Notes under the pieces: generated by a model
Database searches by the model: none
Told to the model about the DNA's origin: nothing
What the model saw: only the letters and a program-made list of their open reading frames with translations
Part shown: positions 26,445 through 35,294 of the stretch, piece after piece
Layout of the letters: every line of letters begins with the position of its first letter
Numbering within the stretch: position 1 is the first letter of the stretch
Assembly (NCBI RefSeq): GCF_045635475.1
Contig: NZ_JBJGXI010000003.1
Coordinates: 62,001-126,000, forward strand
DNA from: JBJGXI01 sp045635475
GTDB lineage: Bacteria > Bacillota > Bacilli > Bacillales > Amphibacillaceae
Length of the DNA: 64,000 nucleotides
Reading direction: 5' to 3'
Position numbers and translations under genes: made by a program

Positions 26445-27002
26445 TTAACCGCGAGATACGTACTTACCATCAGATGTACTGATCACCAGTACATCACCTT
26501 CGTTTACAAAGAATGGTACTTGTACTATTAATCCCGTTTCTACTGTAGCTGGTTTTGTTCCGCCACTTGCTGTATCACCTTTAATACCAGGTTCTGTTTC
26601 GGTAACGGTTAATTCAACGTTATTTGGAAGCTCTAAACCAATTGTTTCACTTTGGTAGGTCATAATAAAAACTTCCATGTTTTCTTTTAAAAATTTTAAT
26701 TCATGTTCAATTTGATTCGTCTGTAATTCAATCTGTTCGTATGTGCTCGTATCCATAAATGCATGGACATCGCCTGAAGCATATAAATATTGCATTTTAC
26801 GATTTTCGATATGTGCACGGTTAACTTTTTCACCAGCACGAAATGTTTTCTCTTGAATACTACCGTTTCTTAGATTACGAAGTTTGGAACGAACAAAAGC
26901 CGCTCCTTTACCCGGTTTCACATGCTGGAAATCTACCACTTGCCAAATGCCATTATCGACTTCGATTGTTAATCCAGTTTTAAAATCATTAACAGATATC
27001 AT
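26445..27002 (-). CDS. efp: Elongation factor P
   Basis: 185 residues, the standard length. VKPGKGAAFVRSKLRN is the domain I loop carrying the modifiable lysine position. The C-terminal OB domain ends DGKYVSRG, with the family signature KPATVETGLIVQVPFFVNEG close by. It relieves ribosome stalling at polyproline. The start is ATG 27002 (GGAGGAATTATATTTT upstream); the longer frame overlapping pepP is not used. Confidence 0.97.
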   Translation of the reverse strand: MISVNDFKTGLTIEVDNGIWQVVDFQHVKPGKGAAFVRSKLRNLRNGSIQEKTFRAGEKVNRAHIENRKMQYLYASGDVHAFMDTSTYEQIELQTNQIEHELKFLKENMEVFIMTYQSETIGLELPNNVELTVTETEPGIKGDTASGGTKPATVETGLIVQVPFFVNEGDVLVISTSDGKYVSRG

Positions 27003-27052
27003 AAAATATAATTCCTCCTCAGTTGTCTTTATATGTTCGTGTTCAACAACCT

Positions 27053-28114
27053 CTATAAAATAATTAATTCTTTTGTTGAATTTGTAAGACATTGGTTGCC
27101 ATCTTGCTTCACAACTGTATCATCTTCAATCCGACATCCACCAACATTCGGTACGTAAATACCTGGTTCTACTGTAACAACCATTCCTTCTTCTAATACA
27201 AGCTCAGAACGGAAAGATAATCCGGGTCCCTCATGAACATCCAAGCCAATCCCATGACCAGTAGAGTGACCAAAATATTTTCCATATCCTTTTTCATCGA
27301 TATGATCTCTCGTTAATGCGTCAGCCTGTTTTGCAGTGATCCCTGCTTTTAGACCAGCCATTCCTTTTAATTGTGCTTCAAGAACCGTATCATAAATTGC
27401 TTTTAATTCATCATTAATTTGTCCAACAGCTACCGTGCGTGTGATATCAGAAATATAGCCATTATAGAGTGCGCCGAAATCAAGCGTAACTAATTCGCCA
27501 GAAGCTATTTCCTTTGTTGAAGCCACACCGTGTGGTAATGCAGAACGATATCCAGATGCTACGATAATATCGAAGCTAGAGGATGTAGCTCCTTCTTTCC
27601 TCATGAAAAACTCCAATTCATTGGCAACATCAATCTCTTTAACACCAGGCTTAATAAAGGTGAGGATATGTTCAAAAGCCGCATCGGCAATATTCGCTGC
27701 GGTTTGAATAATACGAATCTCATCTTCTGTTTTAATTAATCGAAGTTTTTCGACCAATCCATTTGTGGGCACAAGTTCTGCATCAATGGCTTCTTTATAT
27801 TGTTCGAAAACACCATAAGTAATGTCGTCTTTTTCAAAGCCAATAGATTTTAAATTTAAGCTCTTAATTTGAACAGCGATTTCCTTATTAATCGGTTGCT
27901 TATGCTCAACAATTTTAAGGTCTTCTGTTTGGTCATTTGCTTGTTCTATGTATCGAAAATCGGTAATTAACATCGCATCATCTTGACTGACTAATACAAC
28001 ACCAGCTGTACCAGTGAACCCAGTCATATAGCGACGATTTTTTCCATTGGTAATTAGCATACCATCTAAGTTGTTGTCACGTAATGCTTGCCTGAGTTTC
28101 GTAAGTTTCTCCAT
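27053..28114 (-). CDS. yqhT: Xaa-Pro aminopeptidase/dipeptidase (M24 family, YqhT)
   Basis: 353 residues. N-terminal creatinase-like domain (1-125), then the pita-bread metallopeptidase domain with metal ligands in LDFGALYNGYISDITRT, HSTGHGIGLDVHEGP, VEPGIYVPNVGGCRIED and the preceding Glu. It removes residues next to proline. Paired with efp as in B. subtilis, a pairing that fits their shared link to proline-rich proteins. Confidence 0.94.
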   Translation of the reverse strand: MEKLTKLRQALRDNNLDGMLITNGKNRRYMTGFTGTAGVVLVSQDDAMLITDFRYIEQANDQTEDLKIVEHKQPINKEIAVQIKSLNLKSIGFEKDDITYGVFEQYKEAIDAELVPTNGLVEKLRLIKTEDEIRIIQTAANIADAAFEHILTFIKPGVKEIDVANELEFFMRKEGATSSSFDIIVASGYRSALPHGVASTKEIASGELVTLDFGALYNGYISDITRTVAVGQINDELKAIYDTVLEAQLKGMAGLKAGITAKQADALTRDHIDEKGYGKYFGHSTGHGIGLDVHEGPGLSFRSELVLEEGMVVTVEPGIYVPNVGGCRIEDDTVVKQDGNQCLTNSTKELIIL

Positions 28115-28135
28115 TTCCCTCTTCCTTTCTATAGC

Positions 28136-28567
28136 TTAGTCTTGCTCCATAAATGCTAACGCAGCTAGCTTGTACCCTTTAAAGCCAAAGCCGACAATTT
28201 GTCCGATACAAACAGGAGATATCATGCTGTGGTGGCGAAAGGATTCGCGCTGGTGCACGTTAGAAATATGCACTTCTATAACAGGAACAGAAACAGAACT
28301 AATTGCATCTCTCAATGCAATACTAGTATGTGTATAGGCCCCTGCATTAAATATGATCCCTTCGTATTGTCCGTCCGCTTCATGTATATAGTCGATTAGC
28401 TTTCCTTCTTCGTTGGATTGAAAAGCATCTAATCCGTATCCAAAGGATTTGACCAATTCCTTCATACTATTTTCCAAATCCGCTAACGTCTCTGCACCAT
28501 AAATGTCCGGTTCCCTTTTCCCCAAACGATTCAGGTTCGGTCCATTTAATAATAGTAATTGTTTCAT
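28136..28567 (-). CDS. aroQ: Type II 3-dehydroquinate dehydratase
   Basis: 143 residues. LLNGPNLNRLGKREPDIYG holds the catalytic Arg and Tyr, and EVHISNVHQRESFRHHS contains the catalytic His region. It converts 3-dehydroquinate to 3-dehydroshikimate in the shikimate pathway. The start is placed at ATG 28567 (GGAG 9 nt upstream), five codons inside the longest frame. Forms aroQ-pepP-efp with its neighbours. Confidence 0.96.
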   Translation of the reverse strand: MKQLLLLNGPNLNRLGKREPDIYGAETLADLENSMKELVKSFGYGLDAFQSNEEGKLIDYIHEADGQYEGIIFNAGAYTHTSIALRDAISSVSVPVIEVHISNVHQRESFRHHSMISPVCIGQIVGFGFKGYKLAALAFMEQD

Positions 28568-28642
28568 AACTAATCGCTCCATCCCCTATTAGAATATCGC
28601 CCTTACTAGTTTATCACAATCTATGCAGATTTGAATAATGTT

Positions 28643-29137
28643 TTAATTAGGTTGATTAGCTTGATTGTCTTGATATTCATATGAAATGCTATAACCAATA
28701 AAGATTCCATAAAGTAAAAATAAACATAATGTAGTTACGATCGTATTACTATCTAATTCAGTCATCGCGGGTACATTCGGGAATACCGGTTGTAAGAGAT
28801 AAAAGATGATAAACCATAGCGCAATGCCATAAATCCCACTGACCATTATTCCAGGATACTTTTTTAATAACCCATAATAAACAATAGCGGTTATAATTGA
28901 GATGATTCCGATCACAGTGACAGCAATAAGCTCTCCTAACCAGCCATCCGACCAATCTGTTTGTAGCCAAGAGCGTAAAATAAAGGTTGCTGGTGATACA
29001 GAGCTGAAATTAAAGTAAGAGGCAATCACACCTATAAAACTCCACAAGACCCCCCCAACAAAACCCGTGAGTAACGATTTACTTAAAAATGACATCGGCT
29101 TTTCTTGTTTGTTTTGTTCTAATTTTTTATCTTCCAT
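28643..29137 (-). CDS. yqhR: YqhR-like conserved membrane protein
   Basis: 164 residues with a charged N-terminus and four hydrophobic segments (about 22-45, 65-88, 94-115, 130-153). Family feature: SLLTGFVGGVLWSFIGVIAS, followed by a conserved W. Function unknown. The start is ATG 29137, preceded by GGAGGTG at 6 nt. Position upstream of aroQ is the B. subtilis one. Confidence 0.88.
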   Translation of the reverse strand: MEDKKLEQNKQEKPMSFLSKSLLTGFVGGVLWSFIGVIASYFNFSSVSPATFILRSWLQTDWSDGWLGELIAVTVIGIISIITAIVYYGLLKKYPGIMVSGIYGIALWFIIFYLLQPVFPNVPAMTELDSNTIVTTLCLFLLYGIFIGYSISYEYQDNQANQPN

Positions 29138-29754
29138 CTTATACACCTCCAATTATTATCTTCACCAATTATCTTTTATTCCATCCATATTTTTTTTGTA
29201 TATCCTAGTAAACTAAAGTAGTATTTTCATGAATATTTTTCCTCTTACAGGAAAGAATTTAAGATAACGGAAAATATTTGATGATTACCATACCACGATT
29301 GAATAGAATCGATCCTTGTTGTTGTCTAAGAATTTATTGGTTAATTTAAAATCAAGGTTTGCTACAACGCAATTGATTTTGTGTTGTATAAGCTGTTTGT
29401 CAGATTTACTCACATTAGCGGTTGTCTTGTAGATAAAGGACAAGTTGTATATCAATTTTTTCCTCATCTATTGTCATAGGACTATCATTCCAAGTATTAC
29501 AATAATTAATAAGCTTTCTTAAAAGTAGGGTTCGAAATATTGAACAACCTTTTAACGGAGTACTTCATTAATTGGAACTATTGGACTATAATTGTAATAA
29601 CCTATAAATAACTAGCCTAGCATCACAAATACTAGACATTCTATTCATTTTTTAATAAAAAGGGTCGAAAACTGATCACAATAAATAATAAGTGGTATAT
29701 ATGAAAATAAGATTTCCAGTGTAAAGAATTTGACTTGAAAGGAGGATTTGTCGA
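29138..29754. other. Intergenic stretch without recognisable gene
   Basis: 617 AT-rich bases between divergent yqhR and yqhP. B. subtilis has yqhQ near here, but no trace of it is seen. A 60-codon minus-strand frame at 29285-29467 lacks a good ribosome site and family likeness and is not called. A promoter for yqhP probably lies near 29700-29735. Confidence 0.5.
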
Positions 29755-30135
29755 ATGTTTCGCAATAAGTTAAATCCGATCATTTTATTGCTTATCACCC
29801 TTGCCCTAGTTGGACTGGGAACACAACTATTCACAAATACTGCTTCCCTTGTCACAAACTTATTAATAATGGTAGCAGTAGGTGCCCTAGTTTATGGAAT
29901 TGTTTATTACTTTGTGATTAGGAAACGTACATCGAATGATATTAAAAAATACAAAAAAGCCGTAAAACAATCGAAAATGAAGTATAAACTAGAAAAACCA
30001 GCCCAAAAAAGCTATGCTAATGCAGCAAAAAAACAGTCACCGTTATTTAAAAAGAGCGGTAAATCAAAGGCAAACGCTCCACACCTTCGTGTCATTGAAG
30101 GAAACAAACAAAAACGTAAAAAACGAGCATTTTAA
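29755..30135 (+). CDS. yqhP: YqhP-like membrane protein (SA1362 family)
   Basis: 126 residues. Two membrane segments (about 7-25 and 31-60) are followed by a very basic, lysine-rich tail (KKYKKAVKQSKMKYKLEK and later KQKRKKRAF). ATG after AAAGGAGGA. Uncharacterised family; the order yqhN-yqhO-yqhP-yqhR matches B. subtilis. It has its own terminator. Confidence 0.85.
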   Translation: MFRNKLNPIILLLITLALVGLGTQLFTNTASLVTNLLIMVAVGALVYGIVYYFVIRKRTSNDIKKYKKAVKQSKMKYKLEKPAQKSYANAAKKQSPLFKKSGKSKANAPHLRVIEGNKQKRKKRAF

Positions 30136-30153
30136 TAGCTCGTTTTTTTTGTT
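30120..30153 (+). terminator. Terminator of yqhP
   Basis: AAAACGAGC / GCTCGTTTTTTTT, the left arm lying in the last codons of yqhP. Confidence 0.9.
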
Positions 30154-30175
30154 GATTATAAAATTAGTGTATAAG

Positions 30176-30470
30176 TAGCCTCTGCGTTAACTTACCTCTA
30201 TGTGGCATAGTACGCCACGCCGAGAATTGCCTTAAGCTTGTCGGAGGTGATCAGGCGCCTCCGCTTTTGATCTCGGCCAGCTGCGGCGCCTACCTCCTCG
30301 AGGTCTTAAGGCAATCCCCTATGTGGCATAGTACGCCACGCCGAGGATTGCTTAAGCTTGTCGGAGGTGATCAGGCGCCTCCGCTTTTGATCTCGGCCAG
30401 CGACTAGCGTGACTTCCCTCACCTCCGTACGTCGCTTATCGGCGCACTACGCTTTTGATTATGGCCAGCT
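30176..30470. repeat. Dispersed repeat, inverted and internally duplicated copy (R3)
   Basis: Two tandem copies of an 83-bp unit (30199-30281 and 30320-30401, starts 121 bp apart). The last 41 bp (30241-30281 and 30361-30401) are identical. The first copy is bounded by inverted repeats (AATTGCCTTAAG and CTTAAGGCAATC). Bases 30398-30444 are the reverse complement of the repeat at 53705-53752, which links this block to the family. The block runs into the 3' end of the patatin-like gene. Confidence 0.85.
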
Positions 30471-31346
30471 TTTCAAGAATTCTTTTGCCCGTTCTTTGCC
30501 TAACTGAATTAATTTCTTTTTGTCATCTTCTGTAAGCGAGAAATCGGATGATTCGACCTCTTTTACTGGAATGAAAATAATATTAGCAGCATCTCTTTTT
30601 GCTATATAGCGCGTGTCATGTGCATTCATCATTGTTAAAAATATAGAATGAATGAAACTGAACGCATTTTTAATCTTTCTTTCTGGGATCGAATTTATCT
30701 GCTCACTTAGCTTTACCCCTAGTATTGGACGAATCAATTCATGGTTCTCTTTCTCTAACACCCACATTGGAAAATTACTTAACAAACCTCCATCTACCAT
30801 TACACTGTAGCCTATTTTTTTATTTGGTAGCTTTACCGGAATAAAAAAATAAGGAAGCCCAATACTCATACGGATTGCTTTTGAAATCAGAAATTCGCTT
30901 GGGTCTTTATTATAAATCCTTTGTAGATCATCAGGGACAACAACTAACCTACCTAAAGATAAGTCTGTTACTATAATTTTCAATTTTTCTTCTCGTAGAT
31001 CTGCAAATGTATAAACACCCTTTGCAGCCAATTTTTCATATAGCCATTTTTCTAATACATCTCCCTGATACAATCCCATCGTAAAATAAAGCTGAATCCA
31101 TTTCATTACGGGCACATATTTCCCTAGCTTGGTTGGGTCTAAAAACTTCTCCAATTCAACTTCATCCAAGGCTTCTTTTATTTCAGATGAAGTATAACCG
31201 GCGGCTAAAAAACTCGCTAATATGGAACCTGCAGAAGTTCCCGCTAACCTTTCAAAGACGAATCCCTTATCTTCAATTGTATCCAGCGCTCCAAGAAATG
31301 CGAAAGCTTTAACACCACCACCTGAAAAAACACCATCAATTTTCAT
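30459..31346 (-). CDS. yqhO: Patatin-like phospholipase (YqhO)
   Basis: 295 residues. The oxyanion loop GGGVKAFAFLGALD is at residues 9-22, the nucleophile Ser lies in AGTSAGSILA (about 35-44), and the catalytic Asp in VMVDGGLLSNFPMW (about 190-203). A Ser-Asp dyad lipid acyl hydrolase; the substrate is unknown. Its final codons (Trp, Pro, stop) lie within the dispersed repeat, so the C-terminus may have been altered by repeat insertion. Confidence 0.93.
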   Translation of the reverse strand: MKIDGVFSGGGVKAFAFLGALDTIEDKGFVFERLAGTSAGSILASFLAAGYTSSEIKEALDEVELEKFLDPTKLGKYVPVMKWIQLYFTMGLYQGDVLEKWLYEKLAAKGVYTFADLREEKLKIIVTDLSLGRLVVVPDDLQRIYNKDPSEFLISKAIRMSIGLPYFFIPVKLPNKKIGYSVMVDGGLLSNFPMWVLEKENHELIRPILGVKLSEQINSIPERKIKNAFSFIHSIFLTMMNAHDTRYIAKRDAANIIFIPVKEVESSDFSLTEDDKKKLIQLGKERAKEFLKSWP

Positions 31347-31412
31347 GTTTGCTCACCCTAATATACTTTTCTTACATATATAAGGGTCATCTATTTAACT
31401 TAGAACTAAAAA

Positions 31413-31447
31413 CAAAAAGCTTTACTAAATTTCAGCAAAGCTTTTCT
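31413..31447 (-). terminator. Terminator of mntR
   Basis: AAAAGCTTTGCTGAAATTTAGTAAAGCTTTTTGTTTTT on the minus strand in outline: stem AAAAGCTTT / AAAGCTTTT, then T-rich. Confidence 0.85.
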
Positions 31448-31456
31448 ACAAAACGG

Positions 31457-31873
31457 TTATTCACTTTTATTGTGGAGCTCTTCCAATTCTTTGACACGTT
31501 TTGGATTCTCTTCAAAGTATTGAACTAAATCACCAATTCGATCAATCGAATTCCAACTTAAGTGATGCTCAATGCCCTCTACATCTTGATAAATTTTGTC
31601 TTTGTCGACACCAATCAACGCTAGAAATTGCTCTAACAATTCGTGCCTGTAGACAAGACGTTTGCCAATCTTCATACCTTTTGAAGTTAAGATAAGACCT
31701 CTATATTTTTCATAATTTAAATATTCGTCTTTATCAAGCTTTTGAACCATTTTAGTAACGGAGGATGGGTGTACTTGAAGCGCCTCAGCGATGTCTGAAA
31801 CACGTGCATATCCTTTAGAATCAATCAGTATGTATATTTGCTCTATATAATCTTCCATGCTTGGTGTTGGCAT
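31457..31873 (-). CDS. mntR: Manganese-dependent repressor MntR
   Basis: 138 residues. N-terminal winged helix with VSDIAEALQVHPSSVTKMV (about 20-38). Metal ligands are found as in B. subtilis MntR: Asp in PSMEDYIE, and His/Glu in YRHELLEQF and EGIEHHLSW. It represses Mn2+ uptake genes when Mn is plentiful. The start is ATG 31873 (GGGAGG at 6 nt) because the family begins TTPSMEDYIEQIY here; the upstream in-frame codon would add seven unmatched residues. Confidence 0.97.
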   Translation of the reverse strand: MPTPSMEDYIEQIYILIDSKGYARVSDIAEALQVHPSSVTKMVQKLDKDEYLNYEKYRGLILTSKGMKIGKRLVYRHELLEQFLALIGVDKDKIYQDVEGIEHHLSWNSIDRIGDLVQYFEENPKRVKELEELHNKSE

Positions 31874-31997
31874 ATGGATCCTCCCAATTCGCATTTATCC
31901 TATCAATAAAAGGATACACCAGTTTATACTACGAAACAAGGTATAAACGGTTTATGAACCTGACAAGTATTTATCTAGTACAAACGTGTATGATCGA

Positions 31998-32215
31998 TGA
32001 GAAAAGTGCGCGGGGCCCTTTTACCGACATACGGACTGGGACTCAAAACAAGAAAACCTTCTTGTTTCTGCGGTGCCTGTTCAGAAAGAGCTTTCCTTAG
32101 TGCTATTAATCGCACACAGCGAAAACATTTGCTAGACCCCGGACCTATAGAGGTGAGGAAAGTCTAGCTAATTGGTGACGCTGGAGCTAGACTTCCCTGA
32201 ATTTTATACTATCTT
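31998..32215. repeat. Dispersed repeat, diverged copy (R4), in the mntR-nrdJ gap
   Basis: Contains AAAGTGCGCGGGGCCC, CGACATACGGACTGGGA, GAGGTGAGGAAAGTCTAGCT and GACGCTGGAGCTAGAC, weak but ordered matches to the family. Also holds a perfect inverted repeat AACAAGAAAACC TTCTTGTTTC-like hairpin near 32048-32070. It fills most of the 400 bp between mntR and nrdJ. Confidence 0.6.
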
Positions 32216-32231
32216 GTATGAGAAACAAGAA

Positions 32232-32264
32232 GAACCACCGAATTAATCGCTGGTTCCCTTGCTC
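32232..32264 (-). terminator. Possible terminator of nrdJ
   Basis: Stem GGAACCAGCGATTAA / TTCGGTGGTTC followed by TTCTTGTTTC on the minus strand; imperfect and with an interrupted T-tract. Confidence 0.5.
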
Positions 32265-32272
32265 AATCTATA

Positions 32273-34042
32273 TTATAAACCACATTTTAACTGGGCATTA
32301 CAATTCGTACACGTATTACATCCACCGATATCTTCCACTGTCCCTTTTCTGCAAACAGGGCAAGTATCGCCGACCTCAGATCCAATTGTAACATTTGTTT
32401 TCTTCAGTTCATGAATCGTATCCATCAGAACAACATGTGGCTTTTGCCCGTTATTTTGCGCATCATGATTGTCCTCATCAAAGCTATTGTCTTCTGCTTT
32501 TAACGTAAGAACTTGTGAATCACGGCTTCCATCTACATAAACCGTGCCACCTTTGGCACCACCTTTATACAATCGTTGGTACACACCCTCTACTTGTTCT
32601 ACGGCATAGCCTCTTGGTGCATTTACTGTTTTAGAAATAGAGCTGTCAACCCAGTTTTGAATCACACATTGAGTATCTGCATGTGCTTCAGGTGCTAAAT
32701 CCATCGCTGCCACAAACCATTTTGGCAAATTATTCGGATCTGCTTCAGGATGTTGATCCAAGTATTCTTGTACGATATCTGCTTTGACCTCGATAAATTT
32801 CCCTAATCTACCACTTCTAAAGTAAGAAAAAGAGAAATATGGCTCAAGTCCCGTGCTAACACCTACCATCGTTCCCGTGCTGCCAGTAGGTGCAACGGTA
32901 AGCAAGTGTGAATTTCTAATACCGTATTTTAAAATATCTTCACGTAGATCATCCGGCATTTTTTTCATATAACCAGTATTTATAAAATTATTGCGTAGTT
33001 CTTGTGTCTCTTCATCTGTTCTACCAATTAGGAAAGGAAAGCTACCTTTCTCTTTTGCAAGCTCAACAGACTCCCTGTAAGCTGTCGTTGCAATTGTTTC
33101 AAATATTTGATCGACAAGCTGATTTCCTGCTTGGGAACCATACTCTGTTTCACAATAAATCAGTAAATCATGGAGACCCATGACACCTAGGCCAACACGT
33201 CGCTCGCCAAGTGCTTGTTTTTTGTTTTCCTCTAAGAAGTATGGCGTAGCATCAATCACGTTATCTTGCATTCGCACGCCTGTTCTTACGGTTTGCTTCA
33301 ACTTTTCAAAATCTACTTTTTTGTTCGCTTTGTCTGCAACAGAAGCTAAATTCACAGCAGCTAAATTACAAACAGAAAATGGCGCAAGTGGTTGTTCTCC
33401 GCATGGATTCGTTGCCACGACTTGCTGTCCATAGGCTTTTGCATTTGTCATGTCATTGGCATTATCGATAAAGAAAATACCTGGTTCAGCCGAGTATGTT
33501 GCACAAATATTAATTAAATTCCATAATTCCTTTGCCTTAATCCGGCGATAAACACGAATGTCATAGCCCAGTTCTTCCCATTTTCGAACATCGCCATATT
33601 CATGCCACGTTTGATTGTAAGCTTCCATTTGTTCTGCTGAATAACCTTCTACGTTCGGGAAACGAAGATCATAATAATCATCATTTTCAACAGCTAGCAT
33701 AAATTCCTTTGTCAAACAAATAGAAATATTTGCCCCAGTTAAAAATTCTGCATTGTGAACATTATACGTACCACCCGTTATTAGCTTGTCTTCTGCTTCT
33801 TTTATTGCTCGCTCCGGGAAACCACCAAGACCTGGCATCGTTTTATAATTAACGATACCTTGATACATATCGCGTTCTGTCTCTGTTAACGGTGTAAACT
33901 TTAATTTTTCCTTAGCCAAATATTTGATTTGTTCGTCTTCGCTATTTTCAATTAGAAAACGTAATATTCTTGGGTTTTGCATTTTTGAAATAATAAATTC
34001 GATAATATCGGGATGCCAATCTGAAAGCATAATCATTTGAGC
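32273..34042 (-). CDS. nrdJ: Class II (B12-dependent) ribonucleotide reductase, exon 2
   Basis: C-terminal 589 codons of nrdJ after the intron. It continues the exon 1 frame as Arg-Arg-Gly | Ala-Gln-Met. The active-site loop NPCGEQPLAPFSVCN, PTGSTGTMVGVSTGLEP and the C-terminal zinc-ribbon-like cysteines (CPVCRKG ... CNTCTNC) mark the adenosylcobalamin-dependent family. It reduces ribonucleotides to deoxyribonucleotides. The open frame alone starts at an internal ATG (34036), which would give a headless protein; splicing restores an 854-residue product. Confidence 0.93.
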   Translation of the reverse strand, partial: AQMIMLSDWHPDIIEFIISKMQNPRILRFLIENSEDEQIKYLAKEKLKFTPLTETERDMYQGIVNYKTMPGLGGFPERAIKEAEDKLITGGTYNVHNAEFLTGANISICLTKEFMLAVENDDYYDLRFPNVEGYSAEQMEAYNQTWHEYGDVRKWEELGYDIRVYRRIKAKELWNLINICATYSAEPGIFFIDNANDMTNAKAYGQQVVATNPCGEQPLAPFSVCNLAAVNLASVADKANKKVDFEKLKQTVRTGVRMQDNVIDATPYFLEENKKQALGERRVGLGVMGLHDLLIYCETEYGSQAGNQLVDQIFETIATTAYRESVELAKEKGSFPFLIGRTDEETQELRNNFINTGYMKKMPDDLREDILKYGIRNSHLLTVAPTGSTGTMVGVSTGLEPYFSFSYFRSGRLGKFIEVKADIVQEYLDQHPEADPNNLPKWFVAAMDLAPEAHADTQCVIQNWVDSSISKTVNAPRGYAVEQVEGVYQRLYKGGAKGGTVYVDGSRDSQVLTLKAEDNSFDEDNHDAQNNGQKPHVVLMDTIHELKKTNVTIGSEVGDTCPVCRKGTVEDIGGCNTCTNCNAQLKCGL

Positions 34043-34362
34043 TACGTATATTGCGTTGGTTCGTTACACCAACTCTTTATGTCTCCATAAAGGTTAGACC
34101 ATATCTTGCACTACCCGTGCCCTCGCACTTCGGAACTACTTAGTTCCTACTCTACTACCTTCCGCTAAATTAGCGTGGTTTCGATGGTCGTTGAACCTTC
34201 CCCATATCCATAAGAGTTAGAGGCTTGGCTGCTGATTGTCTTGTTACTTCAGATTTTTTAGCTCTCACGTTTACCGTTTCCGATTCCGTTGTAGCTCTCA
34301 AGTATTAAAGAGTTCCCAGCAATTCACGAGGTTTTTTTATAGACGAGGCACTCGTTACCTTT
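34043..34362 (-). ncRNA. Group I intron in nrdJ
   Basis: About 320 nt interrupting nrdJ. On the minus strand it has the four conserved elements in order: P (AATTGCTGGGAACT, near 34311-34324), Q (AATCAGCAGCC, 34227-34237), R (GTTCAACGACCA, 34185-34196) and S (AAGATATGGTC, 34097-34107). P4 (TGCTG/CAGCA) and P7 (GACCA/TGGTC) pair. P1 pairs exon end AGACGUGGU with internal GCCUCGUCU, closing on the expected U.G. P10 pairs GAGU with exon 2 GCUC. Extra hairpins resemble P7.1/P7.2 and P9, as in subgroup IA. No endonuclease gene is inside. Confidence 0.92.
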
Positions 34363-35157
34363 ACCACGTCTTGATCCGCCTTGCTCAACTAAATGTGTTA
34401 ATTTTGCAATATCATCTAACCAAGATACCGATCCGGAAGACTTGCCATTAACACCGCGTGCTAAAGTATTTCGTGGACGCAATGTAGATCCATTCGTACC
34501 AACGCCACCACCACGGCTCATTATTTCCATTACTTGTTTTCTGTGATCAGAGATTCCTTCACGTGAATCCTTAACATAAGGCATTACATAACAGTTAAAA
34601 TAAGTAACATCAGTTTTAGCACCGGCACCATAAAGCACACGCCCTGCAGGAATAAAATTCAAGTTAGAAAGTTCGTGGTAAAATTTCTCGAACCATGCTT
34701 GTTTTGCTTCTTCATCCGTTTCTACTTCCGCTAAACCAGTCGCATTTCGCAGTGCGATTTGTTCATAATAGATTTCTAATGGTTTATCGATCACATCTAG
34801 CGAACGTGTGACAACACCTGTTGTAGCTTCTTGTTCATTGTCAAGTACCGTCACAAACTCTTGGTTAACTTTAATGTCTGCTTGTTTGGTCTGCCAATCA
34901 ACAGATTTTACGAACCCAAACCCTCTAGCAGGGAATTTAGGATCTGACTTTACCGTTAAAACAACAAAGTCCCCTTCTGATAATGTCAGCTTTTCTGTGT
35001 CCTTAAATGCATAACGATCAAGCATTACTAGCCTTGATACCCCTTTATGCGAAATAGACATATCACTCGTTACTGGATGTACTTGTGGAAATAAGCTAAT
35101 ATCCTTGTTCAGCTTGTCCACATTAATCTCTAAATTTTTCTCAATAACAGCACCCAT
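34363..35157 (-). CDS. nrdJ: Class II (B12-dependent) ribonucleotide reductase, exon 1
   Basis: N-terminal 265 codons. The start is ATG 35157 (protein begins MGAVIEKNLEIN) because AGGAG lies 11 nt upstream; two earlier in-frame ATGs lack a usable site. It includes the substrate-site region FIPAGRVLYGAGAKTDVTYF, the cysteine in FNCYVMPYVKDS, and MSRGGGVGTNGSTLRPRN. Unspliced, the frame runs 13 codons into the intron and stops. Two NrdR boxes lie upstream. Confidence 0.93.
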
Positions 35158-35250
35158 GAATAGCATCTCTCCTGTCCTTATATATAGAATCATGTTGTTT
35201 TTCTCTATATGTAGATTTATTATCTAATTTAACACTTCAGTATAAATAAA

Positions 35251-35294
35251 ACAACATATAGTGTTTGGAAATATAAATATATACTATATCTTGT
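35251..35294 (-). promoter_or_regulatory. Pair of NrdR boxes upstream of nrdJ
   Basis: ACAACATATAGTGT (35251-35264) and ATACTATATCTTGT (35281-35294) match the NrdR consensus (acaCwAtATaTwGtgt). They are 16 nt apart, about three helical turns centre to centre, the spacing NrdR needs for cooperative binding. The rest of the 400-bp gap up to the rhodanese gene is AT-rich and shows no cobalamin riboswitch. Confidence 0.75.

Noticed and set aside
29285..29467. 60-codon minus-strand frame between yqhR and yqhP
   Set aside because: No ribosome site, low-complexity composition and no recognisable domain.
32273..35193. nrdJ as two separate genes or a frameshifted pseudogene
   Set aside because: The interruption carries all conserved group I intron elements and excising it gives one intact reading frame, so an intron is the simpler reading.
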